A DNA stretch of 64,000 nucleotides, taken from the NCBI RefSeq assembly GCF_036192275.1, contig NZ_CP108088.1, positions 8,790,001 through 8,854,000 of the forward strand, read 5' to 3'. Shown piece after piece: positions 26,126-33,725 of this stretch. Under the pieces are notes generated by a model, which had not been told where the DNA came from, made no database searches, and saw only the letters and a list, made by a program, of their open reading frames with translations. This DNA is from Streptomyces sp. NBC_00250. GTDB lineage: Bacteria > Actinomycetota > Actinomycetes > Streptomycetales > Streptomycetaceae. How positions within the stretch are numbered: the stretch's first letter is position 1; every line of letters begins with the position of its first letter. Made by a program: the position numbers and the translations under genes.

Positions 26126-26929
26126 ATGCCCATCGCTTGGGCAACCGCCTGGCGCACCTGGCAGATGACCCGCCGCGCCTACCCATGGACGTACGCCGTC
26201 GGCACCGTCCTGCCCGCCGCGCTCACCATCGCGCTCGCCTATCTCGGCTTCCACGCCATCGGCGGCGGCGCCGTCGGTGACGACTTCGCCGCAGGCAGCG
26301 GCACCACCGCCTATCTCGCCTACATCGTGGTCGGCACGACCGCCTTCCACTTCGCCGTACGGATGATCCTCTGGTCCGCGAAGGCGCTCATCACCGAGCA
26401 ACGCCAGGGCACCCTCGGCGCCCTGCTCATCGCCCCCGCCGGCCGTCTCCCGTACCTGCTCGGCTTCACCGCCTTCGCGGTGCTCAGCAGCGTCCTCGAA
26501 TTCCTGACCCTCGGCCTGGTCGTCGGCGTCCTCGGCATCACCGTGCCGGTCTCCTCCGTGCCCGGCGCGCTGCTCGGCGGCCTCGCGCTCATCGGCGCCG
26601 TCTTCGCGCTCTCGGTCGGACTCGGCGGACTGATGATCGCGGCCGGCGAGGCCCACATCTCGCAGAACACCGCCTTCATCGTGCTCGGCCTGGTCGGCGG
26701 CTTCACCTTCCCCCGCGACTACCTGCCGGAGCCCGCGCGGTGGTTCGCCGAACTGCTCCCCACCACCTCGGCCATGGACGTCCTGCACGGCAGCTTCACC
26801 GGCGGCCAGACCCTCCCCGAACTCCTCCCGAGACTCGCCGTCTGCGCCGTCCTCACCTGCGCCTATCTCCTCCTGGGGCTGGCCTACCTGCCGCGGGCCG
26901 AGGCCCGTGCCGTCGAAAGGACCTACTGA
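26126..26929 (+). CDS. ABC-2 type transporter permease
   Basis: 267 residues with six predicted membrane helices (PAALTIALAYLGFHAIGG, AYIVVGTTAFHFAV, LEFLTLGLVVGVLGIT, ALIGAVFALSVGLGGLMIA and a C-terminal LLLGLAYL). The ABC-2 signature region GLVGGFTFPRDYLPEP is before the last helix. ATG 26126 with GGAGGG 7 bases ahead was chosen; an in-frame ATG at 26078 lies inside the second operator. Stop overlaps the ATPase start (TGATG). Confidence 0.88.
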   Translation: MPIAWATAWRTWQMTRRAYPWTYAVGTVLPAALTIALAYLGFHAIGGGAVGDDFAAGSGTTAYLAYIVVGTTAFHFAVRMILWSAKALITEQRQGTLGALLIAPAGRLPYLLGFTAFAVLSSVLEFLTLGLVVGVLGITVPVSSVPGALLGGLALIGAVFALSVGLGGLMIAAGEAHISQNTAFIVLGLVGGFTFPRDYLPEPARWFAELLPTTSAMDVLHGSFTGGQTLPELLPRLAVCAVLTCAYLLLGLAYLPRAEARAVERTY

Positions 26930-28206
26930 TGACCACGGCGATCGAAGTACGCGGCCTGCGCAAGGACTTCCCCGTACGGGACAAGGGCATCCTCGGCCCC
27001 CGCACCCTCAAGCGCGCCGTCGACGGTCTCGACCTCGACATCCCGCGTGGACGCGTCACCGGCCTCCTCGGCCTCAACGGTGCCGGCAAGACCACCACCA
27101 TCAAGATCCTCGCCACCCTCCTGCGCCCCAGCGCCGGAACCGTCCGCGTCGACGGTCTGGACGCGGTCACCGACGCCCGTGCCGTACGCCGCCGCATCAA
27201 CCTCATCGCCGGCGGCGAGCGCATGGTCTACACCCGCATGACCGGCCGCGAGAACCTCTGGTACTTCGGTCAGCTCTACGACGTCCCGAAGGCCGAACTG
27301 CGCCGCAGGACCGGTGAACTCCTCGACCTCGTCGGCCTGACCGACGCCGCCGACACCATGGTCGAGCGGTACTCGCGCGGCATGGCCCAGCGGCTCGCCA
27401 TCGCCCGCGGCCTCATCAACCGTCCCGACTACCTCCTCCTCGACGAGCCGACCCTCGGTCTCGACGCGCCGATCGCCCGCGACCTGCGCCGCGTGGTCGC
27501 CGACCTCGCCGCGCACGACGGCACCGGCGTGCTGCTGACCTCCCACTACCTGGCCGAGGTCGAGGAACTCTGCGGCCATGTGTACGTGATCTCCGCCGGC
27601 CGTCATCTCGCCCAGGGCAGCCCGGCCGAGCTGAAGGCCGCGACCGGCAGCCACCGCACCGTCCGCCTGACCGTCACCGACCCGACCGAGCGCACCCGGG
27701 CCGTCGCGGACGCCTTCGGAGCGACCCGCGAGGCACTGCCCGACGGTGGAGAGCTGATCACCCTGCGCCACCCCGACGACATGGCGGGACCGCTGACCGC
27801 GGCGGTGTTCGAGGCCGGCGGCTCGATCGGGGGCCTGGAGATCGCCGAGGCGAGCCTGGAGGACGCGATCATGACGCTGGCGGAGAGGGGTGCGGCGGGT
27901 CTCGCCGCCACCGGGGACACACCCCTCGCCGGGCCCCACTCGGCCCCGACGGTCCCCCGTGCCGCGACCGCCGGATCCCGCGCCGCGACTGCCGGGGCCG
28001 GGGCGGCGATCGTCGGAGCGGGCGTGGTGATCGCCGGTCCCGATGCGGCGACCGCGGGGCCCGACAAAGCGACCGCCGACATGGACGCGGTGGCCGTCGA
28101 CTCCGAGGCGGTGGCCGTCGGCTCCGGTACCGCGGCCGTCCGCTCCGACGACGTGACCGTCCGCCCCGACGACGTGACCGTCGGAGCCAAGGGCGGCACC
28201 CGGTGA
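26929..28206 (+). CDS. ABC exporter ATP-binding protein (DrrA-like) with long low-complexity tail
   Basis: 425 residues. Walker A GLNGAGKTTTI near residue 45, Q-loop region, signature SRGMAQRLAIARGL, Walker B YLLLDEPTLGLD and switch His SHYLAEVEEL. The DrrA-type C-terminal domain ends near residue 325. About 100 further residues are a degenerate Ala/Val/Thr/Asp repeat (ATAGSRAATAGAG..., then DDVTVRPDDVTVG), not part of the family. ABC-2 exporters of this type move drugs or lipids. Coupled at both ends to permease genes. Confidence 0.9.
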   Translation: MTTAIEVRGLRKDFPVRDKGILGPRTLKRAVDGLDLDIPRGRVTGLLGLNGAGKTTTIKILATLLRPSAGTVRVDGLDAVTDARAVRRRINLIAGGERMVYTRMTGRENLWYFGQLYDVPKAELRRRTGELLDLVGLTDAADTMVERYSRGMAQRLAIARGLINRPDYLLLDEPTLGLDAPIARDLRRVVADLAAHDGTGVLLTSHYLAEVEELCGHVYVISAGRHLAQGSPAELKAATGSHRTVRLTVTDPTERTRAVADAFGATREALPDGGELITLRHPDDMAGPLTAAVFEAGGSIGGLEIAEASLEDAIMTLAERGAAGLAATGDTPLAGPHSAPTVPRAATAGSRAATAGAGAAIVGAGVVIAGPDAATAGPDKATADMDAVAVDSEAVAVGSGTAAVRSDDVTVRPDDVTVGAKGGTR

Positions 28207-29033
28207 ACCAGCTCCGCCACGCCCTGCGGGTCTTCGCCGCGGAAACGCTCAAGCAGCACCGCCGGCTCTTCGGCCAGCCGCTCGTCGTCTTCTCGATGCT
28301 CGTCTGGCCGGTCCTCCAACTGGCCACCACCTACTACACCCTGCGCCCCGTCGCGACGGCCTCCCGGGCTGCCGAGAACTGGCCGCTCGCCGCCGACCCC
28401 GAGCGGCTCCTCGCCTTCCTGGCCACCGGTACCCTCGCGTACGCCTTCTTCTTCTCCCTCGTCCAGAGCGCCTGGCACCTCTCCTTCGAGCGGACCACCG
28501 GCACCCTGGAACTGCTCTTCCTCTCCCCGGCCGGCCGGCTCACCCTGATGATCGCCAACGGCGCCGGCGCGCTCCTCCAGAACGCCTGGCTGCTCACCTG
28601 CTTCACCGTCGCCGCCCTGACCGGTTTCGGCACGCTGTCGGTCTCGGCCTGGTGGATGTACGGGATCGTCCTCCTGGCCCTGCTGATCCCGGCGGTCGCC
28701 TGGGGAGCCTTCCTCAACAGCCTCCTGGTGTTCTCCCGGGACTCGGCCTTCTTGTACACGATCCTCGACGAACCGCTCTGGTTCGTCTCGGGTGTCCGGC
28801 TCCCGCACTTCGCCCTCCCCGCCGCCGTCCAGGTCGTCGGCGCGGTCTTTCCGCTCACCGGCAGCCTGCTCGCGGTCCGCGGCGCCCTGCTCGAACACCG
28901 CACCGTGACCGAACTCGCCCCGACCCTGCTCGGCCTGGGAGCGCTCAGCGTCCTGCTCCTCGTGGCCGCCGCGGTGATCCTCCGGGTGGGCGAGGCCCGC
29001 GCCCGGCAGACGGGCGCGCTGAGCCTGGCGTGA
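28203..29033 (+). CDS. ABC-2 type transporter permease
   Basis: 276 residues with about six hydrophobic helices (FSMLVWPVLQLATTYYTL, LATGTLAYAFFFSLVQ, NAWLLTCFTVAALTGFG, IVLLALLIPAVAWGAFLNSLLV and a C-terminal LGALSVLLLVAAAVILRVG). It forms a heterodimeric membrane part with the 26126 gene. GTG start within the ATPase stop (GTGA). Last gene of the exporter operon divergent from the HxlR-peroxiredoxin regulator. Confidence 0.86.
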   Translation: MNQLRHALRVFAAETLKQHRRLFGQPLVVFSMLVWPVLQLATTYYTLRPVATASRAAENWPLAADPERLLAFLATGTLAYAFFFSLVQSAWHLSFERTTGTLELLFLSPAGRLTLMIANGAGALLQNAWLLTCFTVAALTGFGTLSVSAWWMYGIVLLALLIPAVAWGAFLNSLLVFSRDSAFLYTILDEPLWFVSGVRLPHFALPAAVQVVGAVFPLTGSLLAVRGALLEHRTVTELAPTLLGLGALSVLLLVAAAVILRVGEARARQTGALSLA

Positions 29034-29090
29034 CGGGTCGGTGTCCGGGCAGCGGCCCGGTGCGACCGGCCGTGCGCGGGCTGCGGGTGA

Positions 29091-29573
29091 TCACGAGACC
29101 CGCCCGGCCAGGCGCGTCATGGCCTCCTCCAGTTCGCGGCGCGCGCCGAACGGCACCAGCGCCGCGCGCCCGGGGACACGTACGCCTCCGGTGAGCGCGA
29201 CACGGGTCCGCCCTCCCTCGTCCACCGCCGCCATCCCGATCACCAGGAACCGGCTCTGCAGCCAGCACCAGCCCGGCCGCAGCACGCCGTGGAAGTGCGC
29301 CCGCAGCCCGTAGCGGCTGCGGGCGAGGGCCTCCACCCGGTCGCCTTCGTGCCGCAGGACCCGGACCGAACGCATGTCGGGCTGGAACTCCCCGAAGCCG
29401 CCCTCCAGATCGCCCATCACGTGCCAGACCCGGGGGAGGGGCTCGGGGAGCACCCGCTCGACGAGGTGGGCGCCCCGGACGCCGGCGACCATGACGCGCA
29501 ACCGTCGCACGTCGTCGAGCAGCAGGCCGGCCCTGTCCTCGTCGCCCCGGTTGCCCTCTTCGCTCGCCTTCAC
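29091..29573 (-). CDS. SRPBCC-fold (polyketide cyclase-like) protein
   Basis: 160 residues. RVWHVMGDLEGGFGEFQPDMRSVRVL and SRYGLRAHFHGVLRPGWCWLQSRFLVIGMAAV fit the START/SRPBCC pattern of a ligand-binding helix-grip fold. I chose the GTG at 29573 because it overlaps the sigma factor's stop (GTGA); a GTG at 29582 is also possible. Third gene of the DUF3995/sigma operon. Ligand unknown. Confidence 0.68.
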   Translation of the reverse strand: MKASEEGNRGDEDRAGLLLDDVRRLRVMVAGVRGAHLVERVLPEPLPRVWHVMGDLEGGFGEFQPDMRSVRVLRHEGDRVEALARSRYGLRAHFHGVLRPGWCWLQSRFLVIGMAAVDEGGRTRVALTGGVRVPGRAALVPFGARRELEEAMTRLAGRVS

Positions 29574-30082
29574 GCGGACCACGCCTTTCGGAAACTCTGC
29601 CGGGCCCGGTGCAGCCGGGACTTCGCCGTGCCGGGCGGTACTCCCAGGAGCGCCGCCGCGGACTCCTCGTCCATCCCCTCGACGTCCCGCAGCACCAGGA
29701 CGGCCCGGTGCGCGGGCGACAGCCGTGCCAGGACGTCGTCGATGTCGGCGGCCAGCTGCGGATCACCCCGCTCCGGTACGTCGGCGAGCTCGACCGGTCG
29801 CGCCCGTCCCGCCCTCTTCGCCACCCGCACCGCCTCCCGTACGGAGATCGCCCGCACCCACCCGTAGAGCGCCTCCGGCTCCCGTAGCGAACGCAGCGAG
29901 GTGAACACCGCGACCAGCGCCTCCTGCGTGGCGTCCGGTCCGTCGTCCAGCGCGATGGGCCGGCAGATCCGGGCGATGTACGGGGTGAGATGGTCGAGCA
30001 GGTCGTGCAGGGCCAGGGTGTCGCCGCGCCGGGCGGCCCGGACGAGCGCGACGCCCCGGTCGACGGGGTCAGCGGGCGGCAC
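29570..30082 (-). CDS. ECF-type RNA polymerase sigma factor
   Basis: 170 residues. Region 2 (HLTPYIARICRPIALDDGPDATQEALVAVFTSLRSL) and region 4 (LARLSPAHRAVLVLRDVEGMDEESAAALLGVPPGTAKSRLHRAR) are clear. GTG start at 30082 overlaps the end of the DUF3995 gene by 14 bases. No zinc anti-sigma factor follows; the membrane protein upstream could be a cognate regulator, but this is only inference. Confidence 0.88.
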   Translation of the reverse strand: MPPADPVDRGVALVRAARRGDTLALHDLLDHLTPYIARICRPIALDDGPDATQEALVAVFTSLRSLREPEALYGWVRAISVREAVRVAKRAGRARPVELADVPERGDPQLAADIDDVLARLSPAHRAVLVLRDVEGMDEESAAALLGVPPGTAKSRLHRARQSFRKAWSA

Positions 30083-30512
30083 GCAGCGCCGCCCATCCGA
30101 AGACCAGGCACAGGGGTGTGTAGACCAGGGCGTTCAGCCACGGGAACGCCGCACCGGAATCGCCCCTGCCGACCACGACCCACACCAGGCCGACCGCCCC
30201 GCGGAGCAGCATCCCGACGGCGACGGCAGCCGTGACCAGACGCGGGATGCCGCGCCGACGACCGCCACCGCGTGCGCGGAGGGCGACGGCGAAGGCGGCG
30301 AACCCCTCAAGGGCCGCCAGTGGCAGCACCACGGCCGGCCCGAAGGACACGACGCTGCCGAGGACGGCGAGCGACAGGGCCCGCTCGTCGGCGGCCGGCC
30401 AGGTCAGGCCGGTGGCCCAGTAGAGGTGCACCAGCGCGAGGACGGCGAGCAGCGCGGCGACGGCCCGCCCGCCCGTGATCGTCCGGGACCGTTCGATGTC
30501 GATGACAGCCAT
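30069..30512 (-). CDS. DUF3995-like membrane protein
   Basis: 147 residues with four hydrophobic helices (GGRAVAALLAVLALVHLYWATG, LGSVVSFGPAVVLPLAAL, LVTAAVAVGMLLRGAVGLVWVVVG, NALVYTPLCLVFGWAALRA). The spacing and HLYWATG/LVYTPLCL phrases fit DUF3995. ATG 30512 preceded by GGAGGGG. First protein gene after the leader at 30640-30875 and upstream of the ECF sigma gene. Confidence 0.78.
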   Translation of the reverse strand: MAVIDIERSRTITGGRAVAALLAVLALVHLYWATGLTWPAADERALSLAVLGSVVSFGPAVVLPLAALEGFAAFAVALRARGGGRRRGIPRLVTAAVAVGMLLRGAVGLVWVVVGRGDSGAAFPWLNALVYTPLCLVFGWAALRAAR

Positions 30513-30639
30513 GGGATTCCCCTCCGTTCCGAGGCCGGCGCGGCAACGCGCCGACACCCCGAGGAGGATCCGTCCCGCCCGGACGTTCCCTGTGATCCGG
30601 CCCACATCGGTGGATCCGGGGACGGCCGGGAACGCGGAC

Positions 30640-30711
30640 GACCCGTGGGCCTTGGTCCCGTCCGCTCGAGTTCGGACGGGAGCCGGCCGGATTACCGGCG
30701 GCCCACGGGTC
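30640..30711 (-). ncRNA. Three-way-junction RNA structure upstream of DUF3995/sigma operon
   Basis: A perfect 12-bp closing stem (30640-30651 with 30700-30711) encloses two hairpins: CCCGTCCG/CGGACGGG (30657-30680) and GCCGG/CCGGC (30682-30699). The structure is strand-symmetric in sequence, but the promoter and leader ORF place it in the leftward transcript. No U-tract follows, so it is either a Rho-type terminator, a processing structure or a ligand/ribosome-responsive element. Confidence 0.55.
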
Positions 30712-30712
30712 G

Positions 30713-30789
30713 GGTGACTGCGTGGTTTTCGGCAGATGACCTGCCGAGGTGCACAGAGTGCGACGGCAGGCCGTTAGCCCGCAGTCACC
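30713..30789 (-). promoter_or_regulatory. Attenuator-like alternative stems overlapping the leader ORF
   Basis: The end of the leader ORF (GGTGACTGCG on the minus strand) pairs perfectly over 10 bp with CGCAGTCACC downstream (30780-30789 with 30713-30722). Inside, segments CCTGCCG, CGGCAGG and CTGCCG allow two mutually exclusive hairpins. A ribosome on the leader would block the outer stem, as in classical translational attenuation. Confidence 0.55.
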
Positions 30790-30812
30790 TCACGAATCCG
30801 AAAAGAAACCAT
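30774..30812 (-). CDS. 12-residue leader peptide ORF (MVSFRIREVTAG)
   Basis: ATG at 30812, TAA at 30774-30776. It is preceded by AAAGGAGGTGATC (30822-30833 region), an extended perfect complement of the 16S rRNA 3' end, 12 bases from GGAGG to ATG. The strongest ribosome site in the window serving only a dozen codons, with downstream alternative stems, argues for a regulatory leader rather than chance. Confidence 0.55.
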   Translation of the reverse strand: MVSFRIREVTAG

Positions 30813-30846
30813 GTTCTCGGATCACCTCCTTTCAGCGTGTGCCCAC

Positions 30847-30875
30847 AGCCTAGGAAAGCCCGGGGCGGCGCTCAA
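30847..30875 (-). promoter_or_regulatory. Strong housekeeping-type promoter for the leader transcript
   Basis: Leftward -35 TTGAGC (30870-30875) and -10 TAGGCT (30847-30852) with a 17-bp spacer. Immediately upstream of -35 is an AT-rich patch (AATAAATAA, 30877-30885) that is unusual in this GC-rich DNA and recalls WhiB7/WblC-dependent promoters. Predicted start near 30840, a few bases before the ribosome site. Confidence 0.6.
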
Positions 30876-30924
30876 GTTATTTATTCGGGTCTCTTTTCCG
30901 GGCATGATCCATCTCCGGGAGAGA

Positions 30925-31842
30925 TCAGCCGAGTTCCGTCGCCACCAGCGCCGCCGCGTCGGCCACCAGGGGATTTACAGGAGCCGCGTCCTCCTGGAAC
31001 CGCGTGGTCAGCACGGTGAGCACGATCGGCCCGCCGTCCGGCGGCCAGGTGACGCCCGCGTCGTTGTTGCCGCCGTACCGGCCGCCGCCGGTCTTGTCGG
31101 CGAGGAGCCAGTCGGCCGGCAGGCCCTTGCGGAACCGCTCGCCACTGGTGGTGTTGGCGAGCATCCACCTGGTGAGCCGCTCCCGGTCCGGGCGCGGGAG
31201 CACGTCGCCGAGCAGGAGGCGCCCGTAGGTCCGGCCGATGGCGCGGGGCGTCGTGGTGTCGGTCTCGCGCCACGGCTCCGCCGAGTTCAGCTCGGGCTCC
31301 CAGCGGTCGAGCCGGGTCGTACGGTCGCCGATCGACCGGGCGAACCGGGTGACGGCCGTCGGACCGCCCAGCTCGCGAAGGAGCAGGTTCGCCGCGGTGT
31401 TGTCGCTGTGGCGCAGCGTGGCGTCACAGAGCTCGGCGACGGTCATCCCGTTCGCGAGGTTCTCCGGCAGCTCGGTCCTGGGGGACCAGCCCGACCGCTC
31501 GACGTCCGCCGCCGTGTACCGGATGCGCCGCGCCAGGAACGTTCCGTCGTGGTCGAGGTCGCGCAGCACGGCCGCGACGGCGACGGTCTTGAAGACCGAG
31601 CACATCGGGAAACGCTCGTCGGCGCGGTACGCCACCGAACGCCCGGTCCGCACGTCGTGGGCGAACACGCCGAGCCGCGCGGAGTGCCGCTCCTCCAGCG
31701 CCCGGAGCCGTGCGACGAGGTCGTCCCCGCCGGGCGCGGAGGCGTACGCCGTCCCGCCGAGCGGTAACGCGACCGCGAGCGCGGCACCGGCGCCGAGGCC
31801 GAGCGCGGTGCGACGGGACGGGATGAAACCTGAGATGGACAA
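30925..31842 (-). CDS. Class A beta-lactamase, Tat-exported
   Basis: 305 residues. Twin-arginine signal SRRTALGLGAGAALAVALPLGG. Active-site serine in CSVFK (residues 81-85), SDN loop in HSDNTAANLLL, general base in RWEPELN, and KTG box DKTGGGRYGG. All class A catalytic elements are present, so it should hydrolyse penicillins and/or cephalosporins outside the cell. ATG 31842. The ECF operon leader lies just beyond its 3' end, and the stop is about 50 bp from the leader promoter. Confidence 0.93.
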   Translation of the reverse strand: MSISGFIPSRRTALGLGAGAALAVALPLGGTAYASAPGGDDLVARLRALEERHSARLGVFAHDVRTGRSVAYRADERFPMCSVFKTVAVAAVLRDLDHDGTFLARRIRYTAADVERSGWSPRTELPENLANGMTVAELCDATLRHSDNTAANLLLRELGGPTAVTRFARSIGDRTTRLDRWEPELNSAEPWRETDTTTPRAIGRTYGRLLLGDVLPRPDRERLTRWMLANTTSGERFRKGLPADWLLADKTGGGRYGGNNDAGVTWPPDGGPIVLTVLTTRFQEDAAPVNPLVADAAALVATELG

Positions 31843-32082
31843 GGTGATTCCCTTTCCGGAGCGATCACTTCACAGGGGAACACGCACAGGGGCCGCCGAC
31901 CGGTTTCGACGCCGTCACCGGAGTTTCGTGAATCCCCAGGTCAGCCGATGCGTTCAGGAACGTTCGTGCTCTCCTGGTACAAACGCGGCTTGGCCGAACG
32001 GCCATTGACGGGAACGAACCCGCAGGTCGGGCAGGCCACCCCGGTCCTCACCCGGTGTCGATGTCGAACTAGTCTTCGCGCC

Positions 32083-32709
32083 ATGGCCTTGCGACCCGAA
32101 GAGTTCTACGACCACGCTCTTGCCGCTGCCGATGGTGAGCGTCGGCTCCCGCTCGCGCGCATGACGGGGTGGTCCATCAGCCCGTTCGAAGCGGACGGAC
32201 TGCGCGTCTCGCCCCTGCGTCCACCAGTGGTGCCCGAGCCTCCGCGACACGGGGAGGACCCGTCGGACTGCGACTCGTGCCGTGACCGAGGCGAGGGGAT
32301 CTGGTTCAACGACCGTTGGCGGCTCACGCGGATCACGGGAGTCGGTGTGCCGCTGGTGCTCATGCTGCATCCGATCGAGCACTACGACATGGCGGACCTG
32401 CCCGACGAGCTGGCAGCCGAGTTGGGTGTCTTGTCCACACACATCGCCCGCCACGTGCAGGCACTGCCGCACATCTCGCGTGCCCACGTCTACCGCATCG
32501 GAGACGGAGGCGCACACCTGCACATCTGGTTCTTCGCCCGGCCCGAGGGACAGACCCAACTGTTCGGATCATGGATGCCCGTCTGGGACGATCTGCTGCC
32601 GGAATACCCGGCGGATGTCGCGGAGGCGGATGCGGCGATCGTGGCAGACGCCTTGACCGCCTCCGTCGGGGGGCGTCGGTCGGCTGTCGGCGAATCGCCG
32701 CACGACTGA
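32083..32709 (+). CDS. HIT-like (histidine triad superfamily) protein
   Basis: 208 residues. N-terminal CDSCRDRGEGIWFNDRWRLT gives the CxxC typical of Zn-containing HIT/GalT-like proteins, then GVPLVLMLHPIEHYDMADLPDE and a C-terminal GGAHLHIWFFARPEG. The triad is HLHIWF, so the third His of HxHxH is replaced; activity as a nucleotide hydrolase or transferase is uncertain. ATG 32083 chosen because the upstream extension lacks family features. Divergent from the beta-lactamase gene. Confidence 0.72.
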   Translation: MALRPEEFYDHALAAADGERRLPLARMTGWSISPFEADGLRVSPLRPPVVPEPPRHGEDPSDCDSCRDRGEGIWFNDRWRLTRITGVGVPLVLMLHPIEHYDMADLPDELAAELGVLSTHIARHVQALPHISRAHVYRIGDGGAHLHIWFFARPEGQTQLFGSWMPVWDDLLPEYPADVAEADAAIVADALTASVGGRRSAVGESPHD

Positions 32710-32820
32710 TCTGCCGGCGGACACCAGGACTCGACCTCAGCGCTCACCGTGGCTCGTCGTCCGAGTCGCTGGTGGACACCGCTTCGAGCGGCGGTGGCCC
32801 CGAGCGGCGGGCCGCCCCCG

Positions 32821-32842
32821 CCGACAGCCGCGCCGCTGTCGG
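32821..32842. terminator. Hairpin between convergent HIT-like and ThpR genes
   Basis: Arms CCGACAGC (32821-32828) and GCTGTCGG (32835-32842). A second small hairpin CGCCTG/CAGGCG follows at 32851-32875. Both lie in the 234-bp gap between convergent genes; nothing else is recognised there. Confidence 0.5.
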
Positions 32843-32943
32843 TCGTCGCGCGCCTGTCAGGTCGTGATACAGGCGTCAGTCTCGTCTCCACGGCGGGCAT
32901 CCTCGCAACCACGGACACCGGGCGATGCGGCATCAGGGAAACG

Positions 32944-33561
32944 TCAGCGCCCGCCGAACGCCCATGCCTCGATGTCGCGGTACCGGATCGGCCCCGGGCC
33001 GCGGCCGAAGTTGCTGCCGACCAGGTGGAGCCGCTCGGCCCGCCAGGGGCGACCCGTGAAGCCGGCCAGCCCGGCGGCCACGTCCACGACGCTCGACTGA
33101 TCGTCGCGGCGGGCGCGGGCCAGCGTCAGATGGGGGCGCAGCGGCCGGTCCTCGAAGGGGACACCGCACTCCTTGACCACCGTGCGGACGTCGGTGGCGA
33201 GCCGGTGCAAGCCTTCGAGGTCCCCGTCGATGCCGCTCCACAGCACGCGCTCGTCGAAATGCCCGCCGCCCCGCAGCGCCAGTTCCACCGGCTCCCGGGA
33301 CGCCGCGAGGTCGGCGAGCGGCGACCGAAGCAGGGGCACCGTCGCGACCGGCAGTTCCCCGAGGAAGGCCAGGGTGATGTGCCAGTCCTCGATACGGTTC
33401 CACCGCATCTGCGGATACGCGTCGTAAGCGGGGCTCAGTACCCGCTCCAGCTCGTCCTTCGCCTCGTCGGGCGGAGCGAGGGCGATGAAGACGCGTACCG
33501 TCGCCGCCCGGTCCTGCTCGTCCCCACCGGGCTCCGCCCCCTGCCCCCGTACCTGAGTCAT
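32944..33561 (-). CDS. thpR: RNA 2',3'-cyclic phosphodiesterase (2H phosphoesterase)
   Basis: 205 residues. Two HxT motifs define the 2H superfamily: WHITLAFLG near residue 62 and PHLTLARAR near residue 150. Opening RVFIALAPPDEAKDEL and the overall length match ThpR (LigT). Opens 2',3'-cyclic phosphate RNA ends; physiological substrate unclear. ATG 33561 was chosen over a long upstream extension that shows no family similarity. Confidence 0.88.
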   Translation of the reverse strand: MTQVRGQGAEPGGDEQDRAATVRVFIALAPPDEAKDELERVLSPAYDAYPQMRWNRIEDWHITLAFLGELPVATVPLLRSPLADLAASREPVELALRGGGHFDERVLWSGIDGDLEGLHRLATDVRTVVKECGVPFEDRPLRPHLTLARARRDDQSSVVDVAAGLAGFTGRPWRAERLHLVGSNFGRGPGPIRYRDIEAWAFGGR

Positions 33562-33725
33562 GTTCCGTTCCCTACTCGCCCTACCGGCCTTGCTCGTCCT
33601 GCACCCGGCGAGGCCGGTGGCCGTTTCCGATGCGAGGGTACGCGGTGTCCGAGCCGCCCCCGCTGCCGGGGACGACGGCCCGCACCCCCTCGCACGGTGG
33701 GCATCCTCCCCTTCGGACCGGACCT

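Noticed and set aside
30713..30789. Possible tRNA: 77-nt segment closed by a perfect terminal stem.
   Set aside because: There is no T-arm GGTTCGA, no anticodon arm of proper size and no CCA-compatible end; it fits a leader/attenuator better.
30817..30833. Plus strand matches the 3' end of 16S rRNA (GGATCACCTCCTTTC).
   Set aside because: Only that short stretch matches. It is the complement of a strong ribosome-binding site on the minus strand, not an rRNA fragment.
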